A program made the position numbers and the translations under genes. The notes below the pieces were generated by a model. That model was not told the DNA's origin. It saw nothing but the letters and a program-made list of their open reading frames with translations, and ran no database searches. Shown here piece by piece: positions 44,469-54,252 of a stretch of DNA of 64,000 bases (position 1 is its first letter; every line of letters starts with the position of its first letter). This DNA is from JBEKHT01 sp049516595 (lineage in GTDB: Bacteria; Chloroflexota; Anaerolineae; Anaerolineales; RBG-16-64-43), in NCBI GenBank assembly GCA_049516595.1, contig JBEKSY010000009.1, positions 53,242 through 117,241 on the forward strand, written 5' to 3'.

Positions 44469-44526
44469 AGGCAGGCAGGATACACCCAACGTCGTTATAT
44501 GTCAAGGTATTAGTGACGCAGAACAC
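43365..44526 (-). mobile_element. IS630-family insertion sequence with inverted ends and TA duplication
   Basis: GTGTAGTGCGTC (43365-43376) and the complement of GACGCAGAACAC (44515-44526) form imperfect 12-bp terminal inverted repeats (10 matches). TA flanks both ends (43363-43364 and 44527-44528), the hallmark of IS630/Tc1 insertion. The element is about 1.16 kb and encodes one transposase. It interrupts a GH2 glycosidase gene on its right. Confidence 0.88.
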
Positions 44527-44528
44527 TA

Positions 44529-46229
44529 GATCACGACTACAGCGGCCAGGCGGGATTCGACGGCTTTGCCATTGCTCATGTGGAACTGCGGGTTGGGTTG
44601 GTGAATCTGGAGCCCCGAACCCGGAAGGCAGAGCTCCGGGTAACGTTCGCGCCCCGGGGCCGCGAAGGGCCGACCGAGGTCGTGAGGCTGGGGCCCTTGC
44701 ATCTCACGCATCATGCGGATTGGCCCTGGGGGCAGCAGCCGACGTTGCTCCATATGGACGACATAGAGCAGTGGCACACCTTCCACTGCGCGGTCCCTAA
44801 TGTCCGCTTGTGGTGGCCCTGGGACCTGGGCGCTCCAAATCTCCACGACGTGGACGTGGAGCTGTGGTTGGATCAGGAATTCTGCGACCATGTCGGCACG
44901 ACGTTTGGTGTCCGGACGGTCCAGAAGGGTCTCAACGATCCGATAGCTGATCGCTGGAATTGGGCCCTGCTCGTCAACGGCGTCCGTTTTTTCGCGCGCG
45001 GGTCGTGCTATCTAAGCGATCAGTTCCCGTCTCGCATGACGGGGCAGCGCTACAAAGCGGATGTGCAATTGGCCAAGGACGGGAACATAAACATGCTCCG
45101 CGTGTTCGCCACAGTGGAGAAGCCTGAGTTCTATGACATCTGCGACCAGTTGGGCATATGGGTGTATCAGGACTACCCACTGCAGTGGGGAGGATACGTT
45201 CACACGGACGAGTTCAGCCGCGCCTGCCAGCGCCAGGCAGCGGGCTTGGTCCATCTCATGCACAACCATCCTTCGGTATTCATGTACGCCGGGCATTCTG
45301 AGCCATTTGATGTTGAAGTGCAGCGTGAGATTGATAGGCCCATGACCACGGTGGTCCGCGCCCATGACCCGACCCGGCCCGTGATCTTTGAGAACGGGAC
45401 GGGCCCGGAGCGCGACCTCCATGCTTGGGGGTGTGGTTGGTATGGCGGCCAAGTCGATGACATTGATGCCTGGTGCGCCGCGGCGCAGGCTGGATTCGTT
45501 GGCGAGTTCGGCGCCCAGAGCTTCCCAAGCATGGATCAATTGCTCCGGTACCCGACTCTGACAGAGGAGGACCTAAAGGTACCGATCAACATCGCAAAGC
45601 TGGAGTTGCTCAACCTCCAATTGCAGCCCTGCGAGCGATACTTAGGCCTGGAGCCCGGTCGCGATCCTATCGGGGTCTGGATCGAACGCAGCCAAGCGTA
45701 TCAAGCCGAGCTCATCAAAACACACATAGAGGCCTTTCGCCGGCATAAGTATCGTGACATCAACGGTGCGCTGGCCTTTCACTTTGTAGACAACTACCCT
45801 GGAATTAGCTGGTCGATTGTGGATTTCTGGCGCAGCCCCAAGCCGGCCTACTTCGCCTTGCAGAAGGCCTTTCAGCCGATCCACGTCATGGCCTCTAGAG
45901 GGCGATGTCAGGAATCAGATCCAGGACATTCTCTTGTGCGCGAAGTCTGGGTTGTCAACGACAGCCGGCAGGCGTACCCAGGGTGCCAAGTGCGCTGGTG
46001 GTTCACGGATCCACGGGGACATGAGATTGGGAAAGGCATCCTGAACGCAGACGTCCGCGAGGACGATCTGATCCTCTTTGGGCAAGTGGGCGCCCAATTG
46101 TCCGAAGGCTTCCTTGTTGGCAGGTACCTCCTGGCCCTTGAACTCTGCGACGATCAGAAAGTCCTCCTATCCAATAATGAATATGAGGTTGAGGTTAATC
46201 TTGCCCTGACGCAGGGGTATATACCATGA
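44529..46229 (+). pseudogene. GH2 beta-mannosidase-like protein, 5' end removed at the IS630 junction
   Basis: From the IS junction the frame is open without a start (DHDYSGQAGFDGFAIAHVEL) and runs for about 565 codons. NGVRFFARGSCYLSDQFPS begins the TIM barrel, MYAGHSEPFDVEVQ carries the probable acid/base Glu, and FVGEFGAQSFPSMDQ the nucleophile Glu. The N-terminal sugar-binding domain of GH2 mannosidases (about 250-300 residues) is missing and is not found left of the IS, so insertion was followed by deletion. A truncated product might start at the GTG at 44580 but would lack that domain. The 3' end overlaps the next remnant (ATGA). Confidence 0.8.
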
Positions 46230-46541
46230 TGCATAGAGATCTTCTTCCAGAGGTCCTTCTGAGGGCCCAGATCGCGCAACGGCATGACGAGGGATGCAAC
46301 CTGCGAGATCTTCCGGCACGCGTCGAGGCCGCCATCTCAGCAGGGACCATTGGGGGGCAAGAAGAAGCGTTCTGGCTTGAGGTGAGGTTGAGGTCCTACC
46401 GTCCGCTCCGGCAGGGGGCGAAGACCCATCCAACTTGGAAGCAATCAGGGCAATGCATCCCGATGGCCCACGCCGATTCCTATTGCCGATTTGCAGTCGC
46501 CGTCATCTTCAAGGCCGTCGGCTTTCGAATGTGAGAGGGGG
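46226..46541 (+). pseudogene. N-terminal fragment of an ADP-ribosylglycohydrolase-type protein
   Basis: The frame from 46226 reads MMHRDLLPEVLLRAQIAQRH and RVEAAISAGTIGGQEEAFW, and after a frameshift near 46430 continues SNLEAIRAMHPDGPRRF, which resembles the linker before the catalytic domain of such proteins (compare ASLEAISNTWP in the intact gene at 59952-61283). The catalytic domain is absent. Its ATGA overlap with the GH2 gene shows that the two were coupled before decay. Confidence 0.5.
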
Positions 46542-46572
46542 TTCCTCAGGAGCTGCAAGGATCCCCGCCGGG

Positions 46573-47701
46573 TCACGGCTTCGCCTCCAGATGGTGGGTC
46601 ATCCGCTCGCAGCCCGCGTCGGTCACCGCCACGACCTCCTCCAGGCGGATTCCGCCTTTCCCCGTCAGATAGATTCCTGGTTCGAGAGTGATGACCATTC
46701 CTGGCTTGAGTCGCGTGTGGTTGTATGGAACAAGGCGCGGCTCCTCATTCGTAGGTGCATCCGATCCCGTGCCCCGAGTGATGCGGGTAGACCGGGAATC
46801 CGTCCGCGCGAATTGACTCGCGCATCAGGCGGTCGATATCACTCACACGGGCCCCAGGGCGGATGGCATCCATCCCTCGGACCAGGCTGGAATGGACGGC
46901 GCGATAGGCTCTGGCCAATAAGGCATCTGGCTCTCCTACAAAGAAGGTCGACGCGCTGTCCCCCCAGTAGCCATCGAGGCGCGGCGAGATGTCGAAGATG
47001 GCCACATCGCCGCGTTGCAGGATGTAGCTCGAGGGTCCCCCTCCTTCGTCGGCCGTCCGGGGGCCGCCGATCAAATCGGCCAGGATGGGCACTCGACCTC
47101 CGACCGCCATCTCAATCTCTGCTTTCATGCCCCCCCAGAGGCCAATTTCTGATTTCCCGGGCGCCACCGCCCGGCTCATCCAGGCGTGCGCCAGATCACA
47201 CAGCTTCAGGGCGGCGCGGACATTGTCCAACTCCTCCCTGCATTTCACCGCCCGTAGTGGGGTAAGGGTTTCTCCCAGCGGACGGCACTGGGCGCTAGGA
47301 AGCGCCGCTTGAATCGCCTGCCAGAAGGTCACCGGGAGCCATTCCATTTCGACATCCACAGCTCCGGTGAGGCGCTTGAATGGCTTCAGCAGATCGCCAA
47401 GTGCGTCCACGGCTCGCCGGGCGCATGCCAATGGCTCATCGACCGAGTAGCCGACATAGGAACGGACGCTGGCCTGGGTCAGGGCACCCGCCCCGGATTC
47501 CACGTCCGATAACAGCAGGGTGGCCTCGTCGCCGCGCCACCACAGAATGGGTGGCCCTCCTTCAAATGGACTGGCACCGATCTGGAGGGGGGCTGCGTAG
47601 CCCGTGAGCCACGTGATCGAAGCCGGGTTGGAGAGCAACGCGGCCCCCGCCCCGCGAGTGCGGAGATGATTGCGAAGCCTCTCACAGTTCTGCATGTGCA
47701 T
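46573..47701 (-). pseudogene. M24 metallopeptidase gene broken by a one-base frameshift
   Basis: From the ATG at 47701 (GGAGGAG upstream) the frame reads MHMQNCERLRNHLRTRG and is close to the intact M24 protein at 4267 throughout: LLSNPASITWLTGYA, DISPRLDGYWGDSASTFF and PHHSGHGIGCTYE, then TGA at 46746. One extra G there explains the break: in the next frame the protein resumes NEEPRLVPYNHTRLKPG, LEPGIYLTGKGG and IRLEEVVAVTDAG to a stop at 46573. The last two metal ligands lie after the shift. It may be a recent mutation, a sequencing error or, less likely, programmed frameshifting. Confidence 0.82.
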
Positions 47702-47943
47702 GATCGTTTCTCCTCCGCATCCTAAGAACAGGGGGTTATTGTCCTGGGGCATTCAGGCCCCGTCGCGGTGCCAAGTCAACAGGCGCCGGGTCCGGGAATG
47801 CGATCCACTCTTGAAAGGACCGGTTCGAGTGGGACAGCATCTTCTAAAGGATGCCCGACTATGACCTCCAAGGGAGTGGGGTATTATCTGCCGATGCGGA
47901 AGCAAGGGTCCGGGATCTCATCTCGCCTTCTTTGGAGGCTGGC

Positions 47944-48897
47944 ATGGAACCCGCAAGACTTGTCGTGGTAGGGAGCTCGAACACCGATTTTGTGGTGCGT
48001 GTCCCCCGGCTGCCCGAAAAAGGGGAAACCATCCTGGGCACCGGTCTGAGCATCGGCGGTGGAGGCAAGGGAGCCAACCAGGCCGTCGCCGCAGCCCGCC
48101 TCGGTGCCCAAGTGGCATTCGTGGCGAAACTGGGCGACGACGCCAATGGCCAAAGGGCTCTGTCCTCCTACAAGAATGAGGGGGTCGACATCCGTCATAT
48201 TCTCTGGGACTTGGAAGAGCCTTCGGGAATGGCCATGATCCTTGTCGATCCGGCCGGGGAGAACATGATCGCCGTCGCGCCCGGGGCGAACTGGCGACTT
48301 ATGCCCGCCGACATCGCGAGCGCGGAAGAGGCGATCAAGGCCTCGGACTGTCTGCTCATCCAGTTGGAGGTCCCGATCGAAACGGTGGCCGAGGCAGTGA
48401 GCGTGGCCCGGCGCCACGCGGTGCGCGTGGTTCTCAATCCTGCCCCCGCGACCAGGCTGAACTTGTCGCTGCTTGGGATGGTCGACGTTCTTACCCCGAA
48501 CATGAGCGAAGCGGCCGGCCTGACTGGTCAAGCCGTAACCGGCCCCGGAGATGCCGCGCGAGCGGCCCGACAGCTTGCAAATCAGGGTTCAACCGCGGTT
48601 GTGATCACCCTGGGATCTCAGGGCGCGCTCGCATACAACCGCGGTGGAGCGACCTGGGTCCCCGCCTACCGTGTGGAGGAGGTGGATTCCACTGCCGCGG
48701 GCGATGCCTTTAGCGCCGCGCTTGCGGTTGCCCTGGCACGGGGACTCTCCCTCGTCGACGCTGCCCGCTATGCCAACGCCGTCGGCGGGCTAACCGTCAC
48801 GAAGCCCGGGGCCATGGCCTCTCTGCCGAGAGAGCCGGAGGTCCGGGCGTTCCTCGAGAGTTCCGGACCGCAGCCGGACCCCGTCCGGGTCATGTAG
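47944..48897 (+). CDS. Ribokinase-family sugar kinase
   Basis: About 317 residues from the ATG at 47944 with GGAGG eight bases upstream; a longer frame from 47851 has no support. LVVVGSSNTDFVVRVPRLP, GGGGKGANQAVAAARLG and VLNPAPATRLNLSLL are typical ribokinase features, as is LTPNMSEAAGLTG. The catalytic loop reads VDSTAAGDAFSAALA: the usual DTTGAGD has Ala in place of the first anion-hole Gly. It is convergent with the large operon and near the broken M24 gene. It may phosphorylate ribose released by the ADP-ribosylglycohydrolase-type protein of that operon, which is inference. Confidence 0.9.
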   Translation: MEPARLVVVGSSNTDFVVRVPRLPEKGETILGTGLSIGGGGKGANQAVAAARLGAQVAFVAKLGDDANGQRALSSYKNEGVDIRHILWDLEEPSGMAMILVDPAGENMIAVAPGANWRLMPADIASAEEAIKASDCLLIQLEVPIETVAEAVSVARRHAVRVVLNPAPATRLNLSLLGMVDVLTPNMSEAAGLTGQAVTGPGDAARAARQLANQGSTAVVITLGSQGALAYNRGGATWVPAYRVEEVDSTAAGDAFSAALAVALARGLSLVDAARYANAVGGLTVTKPGAMASLPREPEVRAFLESSGPQPDPVRVM

Positions 48898-49070
48898 AGA
48901 CCACAGTGCCTGCCTTCTGGTCCCACACTGACCGGCGGAGGCGTCGAATTCTCGGGCGGCGTCAGCCGTGAGGCCGCGAGCGGCCAGGACTACCTACACC
49001 GTCTTTGAAAGTCCACTCCCGGCCGAGCGGACTTGGCCTTGCGTCACCGTCCGAATCCTGCCTCCATTAA

Positions 49071-50195
49071 TTAATCGCAGTTGGGCTCTGCGGTTCCCCC
49101 AAAGCGCCTCTTGAGCCGGGCTGCCTCCTCGATCGATTCGACTTCCACACAGATCGCCAACCCAGAAGGCGAGAGCTCTCCGCTCAATACCTCCAGATCC
49201 TGTTCGTTGAGCGATCCAAACACGACCAGGGGCTTGTTTTCCTGAATCTTCCTCAAGATCGGAAGGAGGGAGCGGAGGCAGGGTGCAGGCGGTGGATCCA
49301 CTGTCAGCTCGAAGGCGGCGAGGGCGTCCGAACCTGTGAGGCCCTCGACCATGATTCCCAGGTTGCTTGAGTGATTGTGCATCATGGCGAAGGGAAACTC
49401 GGCCAGGATCCGCCGGTCCCGTGCAAGAACCAGTCTCTCGTAGAGCTGGGGCGAAAGAACCGCGGAGGCATCCTCCTGGAGGATGGCAGTCCTCCCGGGT
49501 GCCCACACTCCCCTGAAACAGCCGTAGCCTCCTTGAAAGCGAGGAACAAAGTCGAGGATGGAGCCGGCGACCTGCGTCCAGATGTCTGCCAAGACGTCCA
49601 GCAGCCTCACGGATTCCTCAGGTCGATCCTGAAGGGCGAGAACCATGGCCGTGCCGCCCATGAGAGCGGCCATTAGATCCGTCGGCCCGCGCAGGATGGG
49701 AGTTCCGAAGGGCGTGGTTCCCCTGAGAGCTTCTGCCAGGACCTGCAAGCACTGGCGGAGCTTCACAGTCCAGGTGTTGCGAGGCGACAGAGCTCGTTCC
49801 CTTAGCTGGTCTGCATCCGGAAAATCCGTTCCCAGGGGCTCCGCCCAGATGGTCTCGGACTGTAGGGAGGCGACAATGGGACAGCCGATGATCGCCTCGA
49901 GCCACGGTAATCCGAAAAGGGGTGTGGCCACCGGGAACAGATCACCGCTGGCGCGCCATGCTTGCTGCAGATGCCGCAGGAGGCTGGAGAGGAGCTGTTC
50001 CGGTTCGATCTGCTCGGGGAGCAAATATGGATGGTCGAACAGGCCCTTAACGCCTGCCAACGGAAAATACCCGCCAAGCCAGAAGCCGACCAAAGGGCGG
50101 TCACATGCCGAACGGTCCCAGAAAGCCCTGTGGCGCGCGACCTTGAGCGATAGATCTTCAAGTCGGGGCGACCTGGCTTGGTCGATCTCTTCCAT
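49071..50195 (-). CDS. Uroporphyrinogen decarboxylase-fold protein (methyltransferase-like)
   Basis: A 374-residue protein with the fold-level pattern of the URO-D / MtaA superfamily: PLVGFWLGGYFPLAGVKG near the N-terminus, TPILRGPTDLMAALMGGTA, LQEDASAVLSPQLYERLV and FPFAMMHNHSSNLGIMVEG. In this superfamily the MtaA, MtbA and CmuA proteins move methyl groups between corrinoid proteins and a thiol or tetrahydrofolate. As the last gene of an operon headed by an MttB homolog, such a role fits better than haem synthesis. No zinc-binding Cys-x-His motif is obvious, so the chemistry is uncertain. Confidence 0.65.
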   Translation of the reverse strand: MEEIDQARSPRLEDLSLKVARHRAFWDRSACDRPLVGFWLGGYFPLAGVKGLFDHPYLLPEQIEPEQLLSSLLRHLQQAWRASGDLFPVATPLFGLPWLEAIIGCPIVASLQSETIWAEPLGTDFPDADQLRERALSPRNTWTVKLRQCLQVLAEALRGTTPFGTPILRGPTDLMAALMGGTAMVLALQDRPEESVRLLDVLADIWTQVAGSILDFVPRFQGGYGCFRGVWAPGRTAILQEDASAVLSPQLYERLVLARDRRILAEFPFAMMHNHSSNLGIMVEGLTGSDALAAFELTVDPPPAPCLRSLLPILRKIQENKPLVVFGSLNEQDLEVLSGELSPSGLAICVEVESIEEAARLKRRFGGTAEPNCD

Positions 50196-50207
50196 ATCCG
50201 TCGCATC

Positions 50208-51299
50208 TCATCTCAAGGAGGCCAGGACTGTGGAATCAAGACGGTCGACTACCTGACCCCAGAGCTCAAGGGTCCGGTCGTAGTCGTCGCGTCGGATGAT
50301 CCCGCCCCAGGAATGGGCGTACCGCATCGGGAGCCCAATCGTGAGGGTCGGAACGCCACCCGAATGGGTGTGGAACGGAGCTCCGTCGCTTCCCCCGCCT
50401 TCGGTCGCGCAGTGTTGCAGTGGGATCCCTGCCTCCCTGGCAGTTCTCTCGACCCAACGTCGCAATTTGATGTTGGGGACCATCATCATGTCCATGACGT
50501 TGACAACCGGTCCGCCTCCCAGCCTGGCCTGCGGGGGTTCAATTCCTGGAACCGCTTCTGCCTCCGCGAGCGCGCACTCAACGACTAGAGCCACATCGGG
50601 AGCCGCCTTTTCAACTACCGCCTGAGCACCTCGGGTGCCTAGTTCCTCCTGGACCGTGGCGACCGCCACGATCGTGTTGGGATGCTGCTTCTTCCCAAGC
50701 TGCTCCATGACCTCAATGAGCAAAGCCATGCCGGCCCGGTCGTCCCAGGCTTTGCCGAGATAGATTCCCCCGTTCGCCAGGGTCCTGAATCCGGCGTCGG
50801 GGACGATCGGGTCTCCCTCGCCGATTCCAAGCTCACCGACCTCATCGGCGCTCAAGGCCCCGACGTCAATGGACATCTGCTGGATGCGTACCAGCTTGAA
50901 AGCCTCCTCCGACAGGGTGAGGTCGATCTCTTGCAAAAGGAAACCGTGCGGGGAGGGAACGGCGATTACCCCGGGGACGGGACCCCGTTCCGTGAGGACC
51001 GTGACACGCTGGCCGAGCAGCACCTGCGACCACCATCCCCCAAGCGGAGAGAACTTGATCAGCCCGGCAGGGGTGATGCGCGTTACGACAAAGCCTACCT
51101 CGTCCATGTGAGCAATCAATGCGACCCGCGGCCTTTCGGTTTGGCCGCGCTTTTCGCAAATCAGATTCCCCATAGCGTCCTGGCTCATGGTGCCCAGACC
51201 CCGCAGCTGCTGAGCGGCCAGAGTCCGAATGTCGTCCTCCAACCCAGGCGGGCCGGCCGCTTCCGTCAGTTCCATGAGCAGTTGTTCAGTCCTGTCCAT
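50208..51299 (-). CDS. M42-family metallo-aminopeptidase
   Basis: About 363 residues from the ATG at 51299; a GTG at 51308 with a closer AGGAGG is possible. Binuclear zinc ligands are visible: VALIAHMDEVGF (His), YLGKAWDDRAGMAL (bridging Asp), ATVQEELGTRGA (catalytic and ligand Glu), VVECALAEA (Glu in the place of the usual Asp) and RYAHSWGG (His). M42 enzymes form large self-compartmentalising dodecamers that trim short peptides. Next to an oligopeptide-type importer it probably digests the imported compound. Confidence 0.9.
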   Translation of the reverse strand: MDRTEQLLMELTEAAGPPGLEDDIRTLAAQQLRGLGTMSQDAMGNLICEKRGQTERPRVALIAHMDEVGFVVTRITPAGLIKFSPLGGWWSQVLLGQRVTVLTERGPVPGVIAVPSPHGFLLQEIDLTLSEEAFKLVRIQQMSIDVGALSADEVGELGIGEGDPIVPDAGFRTLANGGIYLGKAWDDRAGMALLIEVMEQLGKKQHPNTIVAVATVQEELGTRGAQAVVEKAAPDVALVVECALAEAEAVPGIEPPQARLGGGPVVNVMDMMMVPNIKLRRWVERTAREAGIPLQHCATEGGGSDGAPFHTHSGGVPTLTIGLPMRYAHSWGGIIRRDDYDRTLELWGQVVDRLDSTVLASLR

Positions 51300-51350
51300 G
51301 CCATTCACTCCCTCCTCCGGCCAGGTATCGAACGATCCCTCGGATGCCGG

Positions 51351-52370
51351 CTAGCCAACTGATAGCTGAACCTTGATGGACTCATCGGCACCCGTTCCCG
51401 CAAGCTCGAAGGCTCGGATGCCTTCCTCGAGGGGGAGCAAGTGGGTGAGAAGGGATTGCACTTCCAGGTGCCGATCTCCCATGAGACGGATGGTGTCCTC
51501 CCAGCGATTGGGGTGGCCCAGGGATCCGATCAACTCGAGTTCTGCGAGGACAACCCGGCTCAGGTCAACCGTCGCTGAAGGGTCCGGCAACCCGAACATC
51601 ACGACACGGCCCCCGGGAGAGACCACCTCCAAGGCCTGACGAAGTGCGCTTGCGCCCCCGGCCGCGTCGATCGTCACGCTGCAGCCGGCGCCACCCGTCC
51701 AACGGTCAAGCTCTGCGGCCGCATCCGTATTTGCAGCGTTGATGGCCAGGTCGGCCCCCATTTCCCGAGCACGCGCGAGCCGAAACTCATTGAGCCCTAC
51801 CAGCGCCACTCCCGCGGCGCCCTTCACCTTGGCCATCCTTGCCATGACCAGCCCAAGGAAACCATCCCCTATCACGGCGACCCGATCTCCGGGCCCCACT
51901 CGACCGCGCTCCACAGCCCATAGGCTGTTGGCGGACGGCTCAATCGCCCCGGCCTCTTGCCAGTTGAGAGAGACTGGCACTCGGTGGACGGTGTGGGCAG
52001 GCACGGCGATGTACTCGGCCATCGCGCCGTCGTAGTCGAACCCGGGACCGACGGCCTTGAGACAGATCTCGTGGCGCCCGCTCCGGCACAATGGACAATG
52101 GCCGCAACTGACAACGTTTTCGGCGGTCACGCGCTCGCCCAACTGGAATCCGCCGACCCGCCGGCCCATGGCCGCGACCTCTCCGGCAAATTCGTGGCCT
52201 AGGGTCAGTGGAGGGTAGACGCCCGGGAACCCCTCGCGGTAAATGTGGACATCCGTCCCGCAGATCCCCGCCACCCGCACCCGGATCAGGACGTCACGCT
52301 CTCGCACTATGGGCTCCAGGACCTCCTGGAGTTCCAGATGCCCCGGTCGAAGAAGGCGCAAGGCTCTCAC
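51351..52370 (-). CDS. Zinc-dependent medium-chain alcohol dehydrogenase
   Basis: A 339-residue MDR enzyme. Catalytic zinc ligands: ICGTDVHIY (Cys) and LTLGHEFAGEV (His, Glu). The structural zinc site is complete: CGHCPLCRSGRHEIC. The Rossmann motif is VAVIGDGFLGLVMARM. Relatives include sorbitol, threonine and galactitol dehydrogenases. It lies three bases after the DppC-type permease gene and before the M42 gene in the same operon. It may oxidise a polyol or hydroxy-amino acid, or reduce the aldehyde formed by the aldolase-like enzyme of this operon. Confidence 0.93.
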   Translation of the reverse strand: MRALRLLRPGHLELQEVLEPIVRERDVLIRVRVAGICGTDVHIYREGFPGVYPPLTLGHEFAGEVAAMGRRVGGFQLGERVTAENVVSCGHCPLCRSGRHEICLKAVGPGFDYDGAMAEYIAVPAHTVHRVPVSLNWQEAGAIEPSANSLWAVERGRVGPGDRVAVIGDGFLGLVMARMAKVKGAAGVALVGLNEFRLARAREMGADLAINAANTDAAAELDRWTGGAGCSVTIDAAGGASALRQALEVVSPGGRVVMFGLPDPSATVDLSRVVLAELELIGSLGHPNRWEDTIRLMGDRHLEVQSLLTHLLPLEEGIRAFELAGTGADESIKVQLSVG

Positions 52371-52373
52371 GGA

Positions 52374-53309
52374 TCATCCCCTTCCGACTCGCAGGCGCGG
52401 ATCAAGGGCATCGCGCAGCGCGTCCCCGATGAGGTTTATCGACAGCACGGTCGTGACAATGGACATCCCAGGGAAGACACTCATCCACCATGCCTCCCGA
52501 AGGAACCCGCGTCCGGCGCTGACCATGGCCCCCCACTCAGGGGAAGGCGGCTGGGCACCTAGGCCGAGGAAACTGAGCCCGGAGGCACTCAGAATTATCC
52601 CGCCCAATTCCAGGCTGGCCCAGACGAGAACCGACGAGAGGACATTCGGTAGAATGTGCCGGAACACGATTCCCACCGGGGGGACGCCGATGCAGCGGGC
52701 GGACTCGACATAGCTGCTCTCCTTCACCGAAAGGGTCGATCCCCGCACAAGGCGGATGAAGGAGGGAATCGAGCCGATTGCGACGGCCAGCAGGACGTTG
52801 AACAAGCTGCTACCCAGAACCGCGACAATCGCGAGGGCGAGGAGGATGCCCGGAAAAGCCATCAAGATATCCACCACCCAGCTGGTTACCAGATCTACCC
52901 AGCCGCCGACGTAGCCTGCGATAAGACCCAGGGAGGTGCCGGTGGCGGTGGATATCATCGTGGCCAATACCCCGACGCCGAGCGAAAGGCGCCCTCCCCA
53001 GATCACGCGGCTGAATATATCTCGGCCAAAGCTGTCCGTGCCCATCCAGTGGGCGGCTCCCGGTGCCTGCAGCCCTGGACCGGCGGGGATCAGAATCGGG
53101 TCGTAGGGGCTGATCCATGGGGCCAAGAGCGCCATCAGGACCAGCGCAAGCAACATCGCCGCACCCAAAAGGAAACCCGAATCGTGAGAGAGCCTTTCGG
53201 CCAGCTCCCGGGCCCGCGAGGACCGCTCCGCCCCCAAAAGGAGAGCGGAAGATTGTTTTCTCTGGGGTCGCTGTGTCTCCGTTTCTTCCGTCGCCGTCGG
53301 CCTAGGCAT
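52374..53309 (-). CDS. Oligopeptide-type ABC transporter permease (DppC-like)
   Basis: A 311-residue permease. A charged N-terminal tail precedes the first helix (LLGAAMLLALVLMALLAPWI). APGAAHWMGTDSFGRDIFSRV is the signature of DppC/OppC proteins, and the ATPase-contact loop reads YVESARCIGVPPVGIVFRHI. It overlaps the DppB-type gene by eight bases. It forms the channel with that partner; ATPase genes (DppD/F) are missing from the operon. Confidence 0.92.
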   Translation of the reverse strand: MPRPTATEETETQRPQRKQSSALLLGAERSSRARELAERLSHDSGFLLGAAMLLALVLMALLAPWISPYDPILIPAGPGLQAPGAAHWMGTDSFGRDIFSRVIWGGRLSLGVGVLATMISTATGTSLGLIAGYVGGWVDLVTSWVVDILMAFPGILLALAIVAVLGSSLFNVLLAVAIGSIPSFIRLVRGSTLSVKESSYVESARCIGVPPVGIVFRHILPNVLSSVLVWASLELGGIILSASGLSFLGLGAQPPSPEWGAMVSAGRGFLREAWWMSVFPGMSIVTTVLSINLIGDALRDALDPRLRVGRG

Positions 53310-54225
53310 ATCGAATCCTGGGGTCCAGGACGGTGTAAAGGATGTCGGTGACCGTGTTGATCGTGACGAAGACGACCGAAGTGAACAGGACCACTCCTTG
53401 CACGATCGGGAAGTCCCGGTTCATGATGCCATCGACCGCCAGGCTTCCCAGCCCGGGCCGTGCGAAAACCACCTCGATGACGACCGCTCCCGCCAGAAGG
53501 TAGCCCGTTTCCAGGCCGATCAGGGTCACCACCGGGATGAGCGCATTGCGCAGGGCGTGGCGCAAAACGACCAGGTTCTCACTCAGCCCCTTGGCTCGTG
53601 CCACCACCAGATAGTCCTGTCCCAACACCTCCAGCATGTTCGACCGAAAGAGACGGGCGAAAAGCCCGGCCTCTCCCAGCCCCATGGTCAGGGCCGGGAG
53701 CACCAGTCCGCGGCCCACCCCCAGCCCCAGCACCGGAAACCAGTTTAGGTGCACGGCGAAAAGAAAGATCAGCATCAGTCCCAGCCAGAATTGGGGGGTG
53801 GAGACTCCCAGTAGGGCGAAGACCATGGCTAGCCTGTCCGCGATGGATCCGCGGCGAAGCGCGGAAAGAAGGCCAACCGGACATCCGATCAGGAGGCCGA
53901 TCAGGAGACCCGAGAAGGCCAACTCAAACGTCGAAGGAGCTCGGGCCAGTATCTCCTGCAGGACGGGGCGCTGCGACCTCACTGACCGGCCCAAGTCGCC
54001 CCCCAGCGCGTGGGTGACATACCGGAAGTATTGAACCGGGAGAGGAAGGTCCAGCCCCAACTCGTGCCTCACGTTCTGGATAATCTCCTTGCTGACCAGG
54101 TTCCGCCCGTACATCAGTTCCACCGGATCTCCCGGGACCAGGTGCATCATCGAGAAGGTCAGCAGGGAGACCCCGATCACGACGAGAACCGACACCAGCA
54201 AGCGGCGAATCAGATAAGCCAGCAC
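53302..54225 (-). CDS. Oligopeptide-type ABC transporter permease (DppB-like)
   Basis: A 307-residue permease starting MLAYLIRRLLVSVLVVIGVS, the standard DppB opening, then MHLVPGDPVELMYG. The cytoplasmic coupling loop is seen in LGQDYLVVARAKGLSENLVV, and it ends with GVVLFTSVVFVTINTVTDIL and DPRIRYA. It is the first permease after the binding-protein gene, from which it is separated by a hairpin. Substrates of the family are peptides, but also glycosides, nickel and opines. Confidence 0.93.
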   Translation of the reverse strand: MLAYLIRRLLVSVLVVIGVSLLTFSMMHLVPGDPVELMYGRNLVSKEIIQNVRHELGLDLPLPVQYFRYVTHALGGDLGRSVRSQRPVLQEILARAPSTFELAFSGLLIGLLIGCPVGLLSALRRGSIADRLAMVFALLGVSTPQFWLGLMLIFLFAVHLNWFPVLGLGVGRGLVLPALTMGLGEAGLFARLFRSNMLEVLGQDYLVVARAKGLSENLVVLRHALRNALIPVVTLIGLETGYLLAGAVVIEVVFARPGLGSLAVDGIMNRDFPIVQGVVLFTSVVFVTINTVTDILYTVLDPRIRYA

Positions 54226-54252
54226 GATGATCTGCTCCGGATTGGGACTTCG

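Noticed and set aside
46435..47265. 276-codon plus-strand frame
   Set aside because: Only its first 30 codons resemble protein (the frameshifted ADP-ribosylglycohydrolase linker); the rest is antisense to the M24 pseudogene and rich in Arg/Ser/Pro.
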